A stretch of DNA of 64,000 bases, taken from positions 1 through 64,000 of the forward strand of contig JADYXR010000174.1 in the NCBI GenBank assembly GCA_021772095.1, written 5' to 3'. Of this stretch, positions 45,705 through 56,449 are shown one piece after another (positions within the stretch are counted from its first letter, which is position 1; each line of letters opens with the position of its first letter). The position numbers were made by a program, and so were the translations under genes. Below the pieces are notes generated by a model that was not told the DNA's origin, did no database searches, and saw only the letters and a program-made list of their open reading frames with translations. This DNA is from Candidatus Obscuribacter sp. GTDB lineage: Bacteria > Cyanobacteriota > Vampirovibrionia > Obscuribacterales > Obscuribacteraceae.

Positions 45705-47513
45705 ATGGTCGAAACTTTTCCATCATCGCGGGAACTAGATCCCGCTGAAGACGCGCGCACAGTTAAACCAAGCGACGCATCGAAAGTCGATGAACAACAA
45801 TCGAGTAGCGACGAATTAAATCGCTCACTGTTGTCGGAGTTCTGGCAATCAATGCCATCTGCGAAGTCGGGTGAACCTAAGTTAGTTGCACAAAGATCAG
45901 AACTGGCTCAAGTCGCGAACGCATCGTCTGATACGCCGGAACCGCCGCCGCCAGGCGGAAATCCCGTTGTGGTGCCGCGTGTCGGACAAGATCGCGCGCC
46001 TTTGCCACCCAGAAACGATTCGCTTGCAGACGTAATTAGCGGGCAAAAAGAACCTAAAATCGAATCGCTGTTAATCAACGGCAAGCAGGTTAAGGTCAAG
46101 TCGGTGGAGACCGGCGCCGATCGATCGCGCATTATTGTTTTGAACGAAGACTATGGCGTCAATCCAGCCGGTACCAAAATCACTTTCTTTGACACGCCGA
46201 TTTTTCCTCAGGGAAAACGCAGTCAGCATGGCAATCTACTGGCTCTAGCTGAGCTGCCGAACGGCAGCAAAGTGTTCACCAAGGTTGGTGGCAATGTCGT
46301 TTATGATCTCGCCACTCCGATTGATGTGGATAAAAATGGTGGTGCGAAAAGCAAATTCTTCGAAGAGCTACCAAACGGCACGCAATTATGGCGCACCACG
46401 GACGGTACCATGATTGAGAAGCATGCAACAGATAGCCTCTCCACGCCTAAGGGGAAAATCGAGCGAATCGAATTGAACAAGAGTGGAAAATTGCAGTACA
46501 CGACCCAGGATTCAAAAACGTTTACGATTGAACAACAAGGCGGGAAGCTATTAGTTACTGACTTGGTCGGCGACAAGGCAGTTGGTCAAACTAAACTGGA
46601 CAGCCTGAAAGAGGGTTTTGATCCGCCTTATAATCATCCATTTTACGGACCGGTTTTGAGCCGAACTCGAGAGCCTGGTGCGATTAAACTCGACCTCGGA
46701 AATCGCGGTGAGTGTTCAATTTACCTTGAACCACAAGACTATGACGGTAAGCGAAAAATGCTCAGTGTGATTAGCGATCCGAAAGACTCCAGTTCGCAGA
46801 TATATTTGAACGATGGCAGCGTCGTTCACACCCGTCTGGGAAACAAGGACCGTGACTGGATCAAGACGGAAGCAAAGACCGATGGAACGCAAACCGTTTT
46901 CTACAAAAATGGCGATTCAACAACCAGGTATCCGAGTGGTGATCGAACGGAAAGATACAAAGACGGGCTCGCCACGTCGCTAGAGGGCAAAGTTGTAGAA
47001 GTTCAGCGCAGCAAGGACAAAAATACTTATGTCCTCGCCGATGGTGGCAAAGTCGAAATGAAACTGAAGGGTCTCGATCCGCTCATCAAGACAACCAAGG
47101 ACGGAACGCCGCAAATCATGAGGGAAGATTCGATCAAGGAACACTTCGATATCCCGCAGCCGACTGCGTATGGAAACATCAAGACGCTGGAAACCAAGAA
47201 CACAGGCGAGACGACTTATTGGTTAGCGGACCAGAAGGAATATGCGAAGATCACGTTGTTGGGCGCTCCTCGCAACGATTTCAAAGGTTACGTAACGTAC
47301 CCCGATGGAACCAACAGAATGGTTCACGCCAGTGGTAAAGTTTTGCCGACCATGACGCTGAGCGAGAATCAAGCGAAGGGAATAATTACGGGCGAACTTA
47401 AGCCCTCCATGATTCCTAATCTGAGCCGTCTGGATTATCATCTTTTGTTTAGCAAGCAGCCTCCGGCGCCAAGTGAGCTGATTCCGGATGTGTTAGACAT
47501 GTTCAAGCGCTAG
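45705..47513 (+). CDS. hypothetical protein with repetitive beta-rich motifs
   Basis: about 602 aa; start moved from 45615 to ATG 45705. Confidence 0.65.
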   Translation: MVETFPSSRELDPAEDARTVKPSDASKVDEQQSSSDELNRSLLSEFWQSMPSAKSGEPKLVAQRSELAQVANASSDTPEPPPPGGNPVVVPRVGQDRAPLPPRNDSLADVISGQKEPKIESLLINGKQVKVKSVETGADRSRIIVLNEDYGVNPAGTKITFFDTPIFPQGKRSQHGNLLALAELPNGSKVFTKVGGNVVYDLATPIDVDKNGGAKSKFFEELPNGTQLWRTTDGTMIEKHATDSLSTPKGKIERIELNKSGKLQYTTQDSKTFTIEQQGGKLLVTDLVGDKAVGQTKLDSLKEGFDPPYNHPFYGPVLSRTREPGAIKLDLGNRGECSIYLEPQDYDGKRKMLSVISDPKDSSSQIYLNDGSVVHTRLGNKDRDWIKTEAKTDGTQTVFYKNGDSTTRYPSGDRTERYKDGLATSLEGKVVEVQRSKDKNTYVLADGGKVEMKLKGLDPLIKTTKDGTPQIMREDSIKEHFDIPQPTAYGNIKTLETKNTGETTYWLADQKEYAKITLLGAPRNDFKGYVTYPDGTNRMVHASGKVLPTMTLSENQAKGIITGELKPSMIPNLSRLDYHLLFSKQPPAPSELIPDVLDMFKR

Positions 47514-47536
47514 TATCAACGGAGCTCATCGACCGT

Positions 47537-47697
47537 ATGTATGAAACGTCTTTCGACGACGCGCTTCGTTCCTTAACGAGCACATCGCTGATTTCCCGAG
47601 CTTTTCTCCGGAAGAGGTTGGCATTTTGATCGACATGCATTTGTCGTTTTTGAAGCGGAGTGATATGTTTCACACCTGGGAAGCAATCATGAATTAA
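47537..47697 (+). pseudogene. possible decayed small gene
   Basis: MYETSFDDALRS then frameshift to FLNEHIADFPSFSPEEVGILIDMHLSFLKRSDMFHTWEAIMN*. Confidence 0.25.
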
Positions 47698-47925
47698 CGA
47701 GCGCTATCGCCACCATCAGTGGAGGCGTCGTTGGCACCAAATGTGTTTCATTTTTCTTTCTGGCACTAGCTATGGGATAAGTGTTGATTGGCACTGGAAG
47801 TCCGAATTAGGTCGTCTGTTTACTTCGAACTCCGCGCTAGTACTGCGCGTGGTGCATGAAACTATATAAATTGGCAACAATCTTCTATATCGTTTAAAAT
47901 CAAGCTGTCCCTGATTGGTGTCTAA

Positions 47926-49461
47926 ATGACCTCTATGTCCAATAGAATCAGCAAATTACTACTGTCAGCTTATCTTCCAATTGCGATTACAGGTCTATCT
48001 GTAAGCACTGGCGCGTCTGCGATCGCGAACACTCCGGCTCAGGGGGTTCCAACAGCGACTGGACCAGCGCAATTTGCACCAGCACAAAACGCGCCACCAC
48101 AAATTGCGCCTGCACGAATTGTTCCAGCACAAGCTGTTCCTGTTCGCACCGCTCCGATGCAAGCGGCTTCACAACAAACCGCTCCAGGACAAGCTGGCTC
48201 TGCTCGCACTGTTCCACTTTATGCTAATCCACCACAAACTGCGCCAATGCAAGCCGTTCCAGCACAAGCTCCTCCAGGTAGAGCTGTGCCGGCCGCAAAC
48301 AGTTTAAACAGACCAGTTGGTGCTAGGACAATGCCCGCGGCGCCCTCGAAGTCCGCTGTTCCTGTATCTGACGCTGAATGGGCGAAACTGCAGAAGGCTG
48401 GCACAGAAGCCATCGACAGCGGACGATACGGTGAAGCAGAACGAATTCTAAAACAGGCTGTAATCAAATCGGTTGTATTTGGCGAAGGAGATCTGCGCTA
48501 CGCCAAGAGTTTGGATGAATTGGGTCGGCTCTACACCATAAGAGCACGCTTCGGTGAGGCAGAACCACTTCTCGAAGAAGCGCTTCGTGCCAAGGATCTA
48601 ACGTTGAATCGCGAGACCGGGGAAATTGTTCCGGCGCTCGGATCTATGGTTGGTTTTTACTTAGACCATGGCACCGAGGCTAAGGCTGCTCCTCTTGCTG
48701 AAAAGCTTCTTGAGTTCGTGACTGGCAGATTAGACGATTATAGAAACGCGACGCAAGGTCCGGTCACTCTGAAGAAGGGGCAACCCCTGACTGGCTGGGC
48801 GGGACGCGCGGCGCCAACTATGTTGAATCCGGTAATCGAGTGGGCAATCACTTGCGATGCAATTGGCAATTCTTTTAAAGCGCATGGCAATTTCGATATG
48901 GCCGACAAGCTATTCAAAGCCGCTCTGGATGTGAAGGAAACGGTTTTGGGAAAAGAGCATCTTTCGCTCGCTAACAGTTTTGATAACATCGCGACCATCG
49001 CAATGCAAAAGAACGATGATAGTGAGGCTGAAAACTTCTTCCGCTATGCCCTGGAGCACACCGAGCGGATTATCCCGGATGAACGCTCCGCTGTTTTTAG
49101 CCGCATGGACAAATTAGCCAAAGTTTTGGTCAAAGAAAAGAAGTACGAAGAAGCAGAAGGCATCTATCGTAAGGGACTCGAACTTTGGAAAACGCCTTCG
49201 CGAAATGGAAGCGAGGCGAGAGCGAACTTTGCGCTCGGAAATTTGTTTGTGCTTGAGAAGAAATACGATGAGGCGCTTCCAGTGCTGCAAACAGCACTGC
49301 GACTTGCTGAAGAATATTACGGACCAAATTCAATTTCATTGTTGCCGTACTTGCAGCGCAATGCCGACCTCGCTTATTACATGGGTCAGAATGAGCAGCG
49401 AGTTGAACTGAAGTCACGAGCTGATACCATCAGCGGTGTCACATCCCAACCGTTTCAGTAA
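47926..49461 (+). CDS. secreted TPR protein with N-terminal pentapeptide low-complexity region
   Basis: 511 aa; (x-A/V-P-x-Q/R)n; TPR FDMADKLFKAALDVKETVLGKEHLSLANSFDNIATIAMQKND. Confidence 0.8.
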   Translation: MTSMSNRISKLLLSAYLPIAITGLSVSTGASAIANTPAQGVPTATGPAQFAPAQNAPPQIAPARIVPAQAVPVRTAPMQAASQQTAPGQAGSARTVPLYANPPQTAPMQAVPAQAPPGRAVPAANSLNRPVGARTMPAAPSKSAVPVSDAEWAKLQKAGTEAIDSGRYGEAERILKQAVIKSVVFGEGDLRYAKSLDELGRLYTIRARFGEAEPLLEEALRAKDLTLNRETGEIVPALGSMVGFYLDHGTEAKAAPLAEKLLEFVTGRLDDYRNATQGPVTLKKGQPLTGWAGRAAPTMLNPVIEWAITCDAIGNSFKAHGNFDMADKLFKAALDVKETVLGKEHLSLANSFDNIATIAMQKNDDSEAENFFRYALEHTERIIPDERSAVFSRMDKLAKVLVKEKKYEEAEGIYRKGLELWKTPSRNGSEARANFALGNLFVLEKKYDEALPVLQTALRLAEEYYGPNSISLLPYLQRNADLAYYMGQNEQRVELKSRADTISGVTSQPFQ

Positions 49462-49486
49462 GCTAAAGAAAATAAGCAACTCGGCG

Positions 49487-49873
49487 TCAGTCCGCGTTCT
49501 CTGGCTGTGGGTGCACTTTCGCGTGCTCAGAAGTCGATTTTCTCGCCAGGTCAGGATGCGAGAAGATGTACTGAATAATAGCCACCTTTCTCGCGGCAAA
49601 TGCGGTTGCTGTTTGATCGACGCTATCTTTCAGCGAGGAATTGATTGGCGAATAGATGAATCCGGCTTGGTCATACGGGCATTTCTTGAGCAACCCGACA
49701 CGCTCGAAGTGATTGAGTGCGTTCTCAACGGCGTCGGGCGACGTGTACAACGCGGCTGCTAACTCGTGACTCCCCAGCGAATCCGTTCGTGCGCGCGCAT
49801 AGAGCAAGAGTTCCAGTTGCCAAACTGATTCAATGTTGTCTTTAATAAACTTTTCTACGGTTGGCGATAGCAT
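49487..49873 (-). CDS. winged-helix-like small protein
   Basis: 128 aa; LGSHELAAALYTSPDAVENALNHFERVGLLKK. Confidence 0.55.
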   Translation of the reverse strand: MLSPTVEKFIKDNIESVWQLELLLYARARTDSLGSHELAAALYTSPDAVENALNHFERVGLLKKCPYDQAGFIYSPINSSLKDSVDQTATAFAARKVAIIQYIFSHPDLARKSTSEHAKVHPQPENAD

Positions 49874-50289
49874 TTCAGTCGAAGCCCACTCACTGCCTGA
49901 CCTGAGGTGGTTTATCGATCAAGCTGATTTCAGTGTACTAAAGGAAAATTTCAAATAGATTTCGGCAAACGAAGGCTGAATGGTCGGTGAAGGGTAGCGG
50001 TTGAGCATTTGATTCGGGAGGCGTTTCCCGGGCACTGGGCACATCCGAAGCGGCGTCGGCTATATCAACATACCGGCAACCATCGGCAACATGACTTAAC
50101 CTCCAAAATGCTTATGAGACAAGCGTTTTAAGCAAGTTTTGCCAAACGGCCTTTTCCCAAACAAATCGTGGAGGCAGCCGAGGCCCAGAGTAAGAACCCC
50201 GCAGAGTTGGGCACGGCAATTCTAACTAAGTTTGCCGACATCGATTAGAATGACTGTGCTGGTCGAAAGTTGGTTTAGCGGAGAGCGTC

Positions 50290-51522
50290 ATGTTTCGAAT
50301 CAAAACTCTGGTATTCCTGATTGCATTGCTCAGTCTCGTACCTGGAAAAGGGCTTGCCTACGGGGTTACGATTAAATCTGCCCACGGGATTAGCATGGAC
50401 GGCCGCATGCAGGACTTTGAAGGTAGCGTGCTTGATGCAGTCGCCGCAGCTGCTAAGGGTTTGCCGATACCGCCGGATAGCCGGTTTGAGCTCGTGGTCG
50501 GAGCGGATGGCAAAGCGAAGTCTGCTGTGTTTCTCAACACGACCGCCGGAGAGTCAGTCACTAAGGGCTTAATCGAGAAGCTCGAGGCTCAAACATATGG
50601 CACGCTCCCCGGTTTGGATGGCGACGGCACTTTGGCGTTGTCCTTCACATTCGCTGAGATCAATTCTCCGCCGTTCAAGCGCAATAGCATCAAAATTTCC
50701 GGTGGCGGTGGTGCCCGTATCACCGGCGGGATGACGATTTCTGGCGGGGATGGCGACAGTGCACCATTCTCGGCACGCGGGTTTGAAAATCAAAGGCAAG
50801 CTTTGGATGCGCAAAAGTTGTCGACTGCACAAGAAAAAGAAGACAACGTACGGGCAAATCTGAGATTAGCTAGAACCGCTCTGGGCCCGAATCTCGATGG
50901 CACCTCGACAATATCGGCAGCTGCCGTAAGGATCGCCTCGCAGCCCGAGCAGCGAGCCAACGCTGAGAAGTGTTATCTTGCCGCAGTCAAAACACTCGAT
51001 ACAATGCCCGTGGATGCTCGAGGTCGGCTGGTTACCGATTTTGCCACGCTCTCTTCGCGTTTGGTACTGGCTAATATGACTGATACCGCCGATAGTGCGA
51101 TTCGTAAAGCAATCGAAATTGAAGAAAGCACCAACAAAGGTGCCAATCAATTTAGTCCTCGAATCATCGATAAGGCAGTAACCAGGGTTGTCCAGCAGTA
51201 TCGCGGCAGCAAGCAGTATCAAAAAGCGATATCGCTGTTGCAATATCGAATCGACAAATTCAAATCTGCAGCGACAATCGATCCAAATTCGGTGAGCAGA
51301 TTTCAAAATGATTTGAACATGCTGACCGCTTTGAGTTCCGGAAAGGCGAGACCTTCAAGCCCCGCCCCGAGCGTATCGCAAGATTCGCTTGATGACATTT
51401 CGAAAAAGTTTGGACAAAAATCAATTGAATACCGTTTTGCTGTGATGAAGCGAGTCAAGGAACTCAAAGATGCCGGCAAGACAGCTGAGGCGATGGACTT
51501 GATGAATACGCTCAAGTTCTAA
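50290..51522 (+). CDS. secreted TPR-like hypothetical protein
   Basis: 410 aa; signal peptide; helical C-terminal repeats. Confidence 0.7.
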   Translation: MFRIKTLVFLIALLSLVPGKGLAYGVTIKSAHGISMDGRMQDFEGSVLDAVAAAAKGLPIPPDSRFELVVGADGKAKSAVFLNTTAGESVTKGLIEKLEAQTYGTLPGLDGDGTLALSFTFAEINSPPFKRNSIKISGGGGARITGGMTISGGDGDSAPFSARGFENQRQALDAQKLSTAQEKEDNVRANLRLARTALGPNLDGTSTISAAAVRIASQPEQRANAEKCYLAAVKTLDTMPVDARGRLVTDFATLSSRLVLANMTDTADSAIRKAIEIEESTNKGANQFSPRIIDKAVTRVVQQYRGSKQYQKAISLLQYRIDKFKSAATIDPNSVSRFQNDLNMLTALSSGKARPSSPAPSVSQDSLDDISKKFGQKSIEYRFAVMKRVKELKDAGKTAEAMDLMNTLKF

Positions 51523-51583
51523 GTCGAAGTTCTGTTTTAACGCTCAAGTCCTATACGACAGTTCCAACTGATTCGGAACTTGC

Positions 51584-51709
51584 GTTTTTGACCGTGCGAC
51601 TGATTCCAAAACGCTCTTTGTGCCGCTCGGCATGGCAGTCATCTTCGCGATGTTGTTTTCTTATTTCTTGTCGCGAACTCTGGTGCCGGTAAGTGTCAGT
51701 TTCTTTTGA
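51584..51709 (+). pseudogene. remnant of an RND-family efflux transporter gene
   Basis: Frame VFDRATDSKTLFVPLGMAVIFAMLFSYFLSRTLVPVSVSFF*; segment matches the RND signature (LFVPLALAVxFAMLxSYxLSRTLVP). Confidence 0.55.
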
Positions 51710-51746
51710 AGGGACACGAAGCCACGAAAAGATTCAGCGCTCCGAG

Positions 51747-52796
51747 TTATTTGTCATTCAATTCGATAACTACGCGGAAGCGCGCCTTACCGCTCATCAT
51801 GTGTTGATACGCTTCGTACGCTTTATCGAACGCAAAGGTTTCAACCATTGGTCGAATTCCAGTGAGAGCGCAAAAATTCATGCACTCTTCTGAATCTCGC
51901 GCGGTGCCGCTTGGCCAGCCGACAAGAGAACGTCGTCCACCAATCAATGCGACTGGACTAATTTGCATCGGTTTGAAATCGGCTCCGACAATAAGCATTT
52001 TTCCGCCGATAGACAATGCCTCTATCCATGGTGTCATCGCATCAGAGTTCGTGACGGTGGAAAGGATCACTTTTGCTCCGCCGAGTTTCTTCAAGGTCTC
52101 GACGGCATCAGGCGCTTGGGAGTCGATGTATTCGTGGGCACCGAGTTCTTTAGCAAATGCTTCTTTGTCCTTACCGCGTGCGATTGCAATTGTGCGAAAG
52201 CCCATTTTGTTTGCGAACTGAACACCAAGATGTCCCAATCCGCCGATGCCGAGAATAGCCACGGTTTCACCAGGCATGGTGCCCGTGTGCCGCAATGAGT
52301 TGTAGGTGGTCACTCCGGCGCAGACCAGGGGCGCAGCTTCAGACCATGAGAGTTTTTCAGGAACAAGTGCACAAACCTCTTCAGGAAAAACCGCATAATC
52401 TGCGTAGCCACCATCCACGGTGATACCTGGTGTTTCCAGTTTTGAACAAGCGATGAAATCACCGCTGCGGCAAGATTGGCATTCGTGACAATGACCGCCG
52501 TGCCAGCCGATTCCGACGCGATCTCCGACTTTGAGACGTCCGACCTCACTTCCGACTTCATCGACCAGTCCGACAATCTCGTGACCGGGCACCATTGGAT
52601 GTTTCATTCCTGGAAATCCACCGTGAAACGCAAAGCTGTCACTATGACAAATGCCGCAGGCTTGCACGTTGATTCGCACACTGCGCACAGGCAGTTCGCT
52701 ATAAGTCTTTGACAAAAATTCCAGTGCCGCTTCCGGTTTGCGAATTTGAGCCACGCGACCGGTTTTCGTGTCTGTGGCTTGGGTTGAGCTTGTCAT
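51747..52796 (-). CDS. zinc-dependent alcohol dehydrogenase
   Basis: 349 aa; CGICHSDSFAFHG, VPGHEIVGLVDEVG, GWHGGHCHECQSCRSGDFIAC, LGIGGLGHLGVQFA. Confidence 0.95.
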   Translation of the reverse strand: MTSSTQATDTKTGRVAQIRKPEAALEFLSKTYSELPVRSVRINVQACGICHSDSFAFHGGFPGMKHPMVPGHEIVGLVDEVGSEVGRLKVGDRVGIGWHGGHCHECQSCRSGDFIACSKLETPGITVDGGYADYAVFPEEVCALVPEKLSWSEAAPLVCAGVTTYNSLRHTGTMPGETVAILGIGGLGHLGVQFANKMGFRTIAIARGKDKEAFAKELGAHEYIDSQAPDAVETLKKLGGAKVILSTVTNSDAMTPWIEALSIGGKMLIVGADFKPMQISPVALIGGRRSLVGWPSGTARDSEECMNFCALTGIRPMVETFAFDKAYEAYQHMMSGKARFRVVIELNDK

Positions 52797-52928
52797 AGCA
52801 GTTCCGTCCTCAGGAAATTTCAGGTTTCATATTCTACTAGAAGCAACCCTCTATAATGTCTTGGCGGCCGCATTTGTCGCACTGATTTACGGGTAATTCC
52901 CGCGTCCTTCTTCTTTGGTGGGCTTCTA

Positions 52929-53963
52929 ATGACAATCAAAACTCAAACCAGCAATCGTCAATTTCGGCTAAAAACCCGCCCTGTGGAGCGTGTTTCATCT
53001 GACAACTTTGAGTTTGTCGACGAGCCCCTGCCGAAACTCGGAAAGGACGAAGTGTTGATCCGCAACATTTTTCTGTCACTGGATCCCACCAATCGCATCT
53101 GGATGAGCGACATGGAGCAGTACATGCCGCCTGTACAAATTGGCGAAGTCATGCGCGGGCTCGGGATCGGACGAGTTGAAGAATCGAACAACGAACGATT
53201 CACCAAGGGTGATTTCGTTTCCGGCTTGCTCGGCTGGCAGGATTATTTTGTGGCTAACGAAGAAGCCGCCGCCGGGCTGATGGTTCTTCCCCAAATTCCA
53301 GGTGTTCCTGTAGAAGTTTTTAGCGGCGCCGCTGGGATGACGGGCTTGACTGCATTTTATGGATTGTTCGAAGTCGGCAAGGCTAAGGAAAAAGAAACGC
53401 TTGTCGTTTCCGCTGCCGCTGGAGCGGTTGGTAGCATCGTCGGTCAACTCGGCAAGCTCATCGGCATGCGCGTAGTTGGTATCGCCGGTGGTGAAGAGAA
53501 ATGTAAGTGGTTGCTCGACGATCTGGGGTTTGACGCCGCTGTCGATTACAAACGTCCGGATTGGAAAGAACGGCTTATCGAGGCAACTCCGAATGGTGTC
53601 GACGTCAATTTCGAAAACGTCGGCGGCAAAATTATGGAAGCAGTTTTCAATCGCATGAATTTGTACAGCCGGATGGTTTTGTGCGGAATGATTTCCGGAT
53701 ACAACGAGCAAGACGATTCGAAGTCGCGGATTAGCTTGACGCGGGCGCTTATGCAGCGAATCACCATCCAGGGTTTCATCGTTTTGGATTATCATAAAAA
53801 AAATGTGGAAGCGACCAAACAGCTTGCCACCTGGATTGCCGAGGGTAAGATCAAGCATCGCGAGACAATAGTTGAAGGTTTGGAGAATGCTCCAATGACG
53901 CTCAACAAGCTGTTTGATGGCGGAAATGTAGGAAAACTTTTGATCAAAATTTCTGAGCCATAG
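52929..53963 (+). CDS. NADP-dependent medium-chain oxidoreductase (CurA/prostaglandin reductase-like)
   Basis: 344 aa; LDPTNRIWMSD, AAGMTGLTAFYGL, VSAAAGAVGSIVGQLGKLIGMRVVGIAGG, NFENVGG. Confidence 0.93.
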   Translation: MTIKTQTSNRQFRLKTRPVERVSSDNFEFVDEPLPKLGKDEVLIRNIFLSLDPTNRIWMSDMEQYMPPVQIGEVMRGLGIGRVEESNNERFTKGDFVSGLLGWQDYFVANEEAAAGLMVLPQIPGVPVEVFSGAAGMTGLTAFYGLFEVGKAKEKETLVVSAAAGAVGSIVGQLGKLIGMRVVGIAGGEEKCKWLLDDLGFDAAVDYKRPDWKERLIEATPNGVDVNFENVGGKIMEAVFNRMNLYSRMVLCGMISGYNEQDDSKSRISLTRALMQRITIQGFIVLDYHKKNVEATKQLATWIAEGKIKHRETIVEGLENAPMTLNKLFDGGNVGKLLIKISEP

Positions 53964-54017
53964 TATGATGAGAATGGGCATATTTTCTGCGCCCTATTTC
54001 CGGAATGGAATCTAATC

Positions 54018-54698
54018 ATGTCAACGCATTTGCTGTCGGTCCGTCAGGCGAGTTTTAGAGCGGCGCTGATTGTGGCGTGTGCTGCCCTTGGCTCTTCGAT
54101 TTCACCTTTGCCTGCCGAAGCTATTCCGGTCGTACCCCCGGATCCGCTACAAACGCAGACTCGCGAGGCGGAACAAATCGAAGCTGGTTCTCGACTCGCT
54201 AAACATTCGAAGCCTCGACCGATCGATCACAAACCTCAACTTCTCGAATTCGGCAAACACACTCTGGAAGTCACGCCACCAGAAGGTTACATGCTTGATG
54301 TATTAACGCGCGAGGACAAGAAATCGTTTGCTCTGATTGGACCGAAACGCGATGATGGATCGTCGGCGGTTTTGATGATCAACATGATCGTCTCCGCTGA
54401 AGAGGAATCGAAATTGCATCCGGTAGATGTGATTAGAAACGGTATGTTAGACCCGTTTCGAAACCATCTGTCGAACTACAAAGAAGACGTTAAAGAGCCG
54501 TCGGAAATCAACGGTTTCAAATTCGATAACACATTTTACTCTGGAACCGCCGGCGCCAAGGCGATCAAAGGTTTTGTATACATCGGTAAGATCGCTGATG
54601 GATTCTGCGTTTTGTCAGGCATGGACACCCAGGATGGTTTCACTGAATCGCAAGGATTGTTGGTGAAATCGGTCGAGTCTTGCCGGTTGGTGAAGTGA
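54018..54698 (+). CDS. secreted hypothetical protein
   Basis: 226 aa, signal peptide. Confidence 0.65.
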   Translation: MSTHLLSVRQASFRAALIVACAALGSSISPLPAEAIPVVPPDPLQTQTREAEQIEAGSRLAKHSKPRPIDHKPQLLEFGKHTLEVTPPEGYMLDVLTREDKKSFALIGPKRDDGSSAVLMINMIVSAEEESKLHPVDVIRNGMLDPFRNHLSNYKEDVKEPSEINGFKFDNTFYSGTAGAKAIKGFVYIGKIADGFCVLSGMDTQDGFTESQGLLVKSVESCRLVK

Positions 54699-54797
54699 TT
54701 TTTTCCGGCTTCGTTGTTAGACTTATCGCCGCCAATTGAATCAAGTTGTTCGCAACTTGATCGCGTCGATGCCAACTCGTTGCCAACTAACTGCTAA

Positions 54798-55514
54798 CTA
54801 ACGCCAGTGCGCCGCCAGTTTCTCCGGCCACAAATGTGATGGCAGAATCATCACTGCTTCGGTTTGTTGGAAGTCCGCGATGATTGGAAACCAGGCATTG
54901 GTCAAATGCCCGTGCGGCAGATGTTGCGGTTGGACCAAACAAGTCGCGTAGTAAACGGAACGTCCGTGACACATGCTCAAAGGCAGTTCACGACGAAGAA
55001 TCTGTTCAAAATTTTCAGAGATTTCGCGCTGAAAATTCCGTATTTCAGGATCGCTACTTATCTGTTCGCCCATGCCCGAAACAGTTGCTCCGATCGATTC
55101 AAGCAAATTGATCTGGCTATCAAAAAATGCATCAGTGCTGTAAATAATCGCAGCCGGCAGCGTATGTTCGTTAGCGCGATCCAAAAGTAGTCTGTTTGCC
55201 TCGACCAGATAGCCCCAATAGATCTGTCCGCGCTCAAGAAGATTATCTTGCTCTTTGAGAATTCGCAGCGGCGCATCGTTGCTTCGTTCGTATAAGTCGT
55301 GCAGTTCTTTGGACAGCGACAGTTTGCAAGCCGGGCGTTCAGAATCGAGCATCGGAGTGCGATAGAACTTGCGACACTCGGCCAGCAGATCCGATGCCGC
55401 CTGATTCTCGGGAATGGTCAGTTCAACCGGCTCCTCATGATTGACTGCCACGTCAATCATTTCTTGAGCCGGCTTTTCTATGTTTTTAGTGACCTTCTTA
55501 AGAAATTCGTGCAT
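54798..55514 (-). CDS. hypothetical protein
   Basis: from MHEFLKKVTKN; start moved from 55601. Confidence 0.6.
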   Translation of the reverse strand: MHEFLKKVTKNIEKPAQEMIDVAVNHEEPVELTIPENQAASDLLAECRKFYRTPMLDSERPACKLSLSKELHDLYERSNDAPLRILKEQDNLLERGQIYWGYLVEANRLLLDRANEHTLPAAIIYSTDAFFDSQINLLESIGATVSGMGEQISSDPEIRNFQREISENFEQILRRELPLSMCHGRSVYYATCLVQPQHLPHGHLTNAWFPIIADFQQTEAVMILPSHLWPEKLAAHWR

Positions 55515-55581
55515 TCGAAGTTCTCCTGACAGAAACATTATTCCACGAATCTGAAAGAATCGATGGAGTGAAACTGAATCG

Positions 55582-56310
55582 CTATTTCGTTGTGAACACA
55601 ACCCAGTTTGTTTGCTTATTAGTTTTGGATCTGTCGTTGCCGATTGGTACTAGCGCTGATGTCGCGGGGTCTTTGTACCAGCCCTCGTCCCATCCGCCCA
55701 TGTCGGTGTATATTGCGTCGGCTACGCCCATCGCAGCGAGGTCACTGTTGAACTGTTTGAAGTCGATTGCGTCAACACTTTCTACGACGCCTTCGCGATT
55801 GTCTTTAAATTTTGCAATTGCGCGCATCTGAAAAATTTTCTTGTCTTTGAATTTCGCAGGCTGTCCGTTGCTAACAAGTTGAAACTGTTGAAATAGCGAT
55901 GAACCGCTCTTCTCCAACGACGCAATAAAATCTTTTGTAAAAATCGCGCCGCTCGAAGATGGAAATATTTTGAAATTTCCTCTGGTGATCTGAATCGCGC
56001 CACCAATTGGTTTCGAAACACGGCTTTCGTTATTGACCTTTCCCTTGTATGCATAGATACCAACTACGGTGCCAGTTGTAGTTGTGAACGCCGCAGGAAT
56101 GCAGAGTTTGATCTTTGTATTTTGCTTATCCGGTCGTTTGAGTTCCCAGCCGATTCTCAAATCGTTCTTTTCATAAATGTGATACGGCGTACCGCTTGCA
56201 CCCTTCATTGAAACGACTGATAAGCCCTTCGCCGACGCTGAGGTCGGAAACAGCGTGGTGCCGATAAGCATCAGAAGGACGGGCAGGACTGGTGGCTTCA
56301 TAGTAAACAT
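55582..56310 (-). CDS. secreted hypothetical protein
   Basis: signal peptide MFTMKPPVLPVLLMLIGTTLFPTSASA; start moved from 56391. Confidence 0.65.
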   Translation of the reverse strand: MFTMKPPVLPVLLMLIGTTLFPTSASAKGLSVVSMKGASGTPYHIYEKNDLRIGWELKRPDKQNTKIKLCIPAAFTTTTGTVVGIYAYKGKVNNESRVSKPIGGAIQITRGNFKIFPSSSGAIFTKDFIASLEKSGSSLFQQFQLVSNGQPAKFKDKKIFQMRAIAKFKDNREGVVESVDAIDFKQFNSDLAAMGVADAIYTDMGGWDEGWYKDPATSALVPIGNDRSKTNKQTNWVVFTTK

Positions 56311-56449
56311 GATATCCGCAACGACAAACACTAAGTATAACGTTGCTGGCCGATGTTTGCAGAAATTGCATATCGAGGTTGCCGGGGGCACGAAAGTTAT
56401 CCCCGGTACGCATCTGTTTCAGCCCACTGACTGCGGGTTTTTGAACCAA

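Noticed and set aside
50120-50248. Open frame ending ...KQIVEAAEAQSKNPAELGTAILTKFADID*
   Set aside because: No convincing start or SD; possible gene tail remnant only
53076-53981. 301-aa minus-strand ORF antisense to the CurA-like gene
   Set aside because: Plus frame has full MDR motifs; the antisense ORF is a codon-composition artefact
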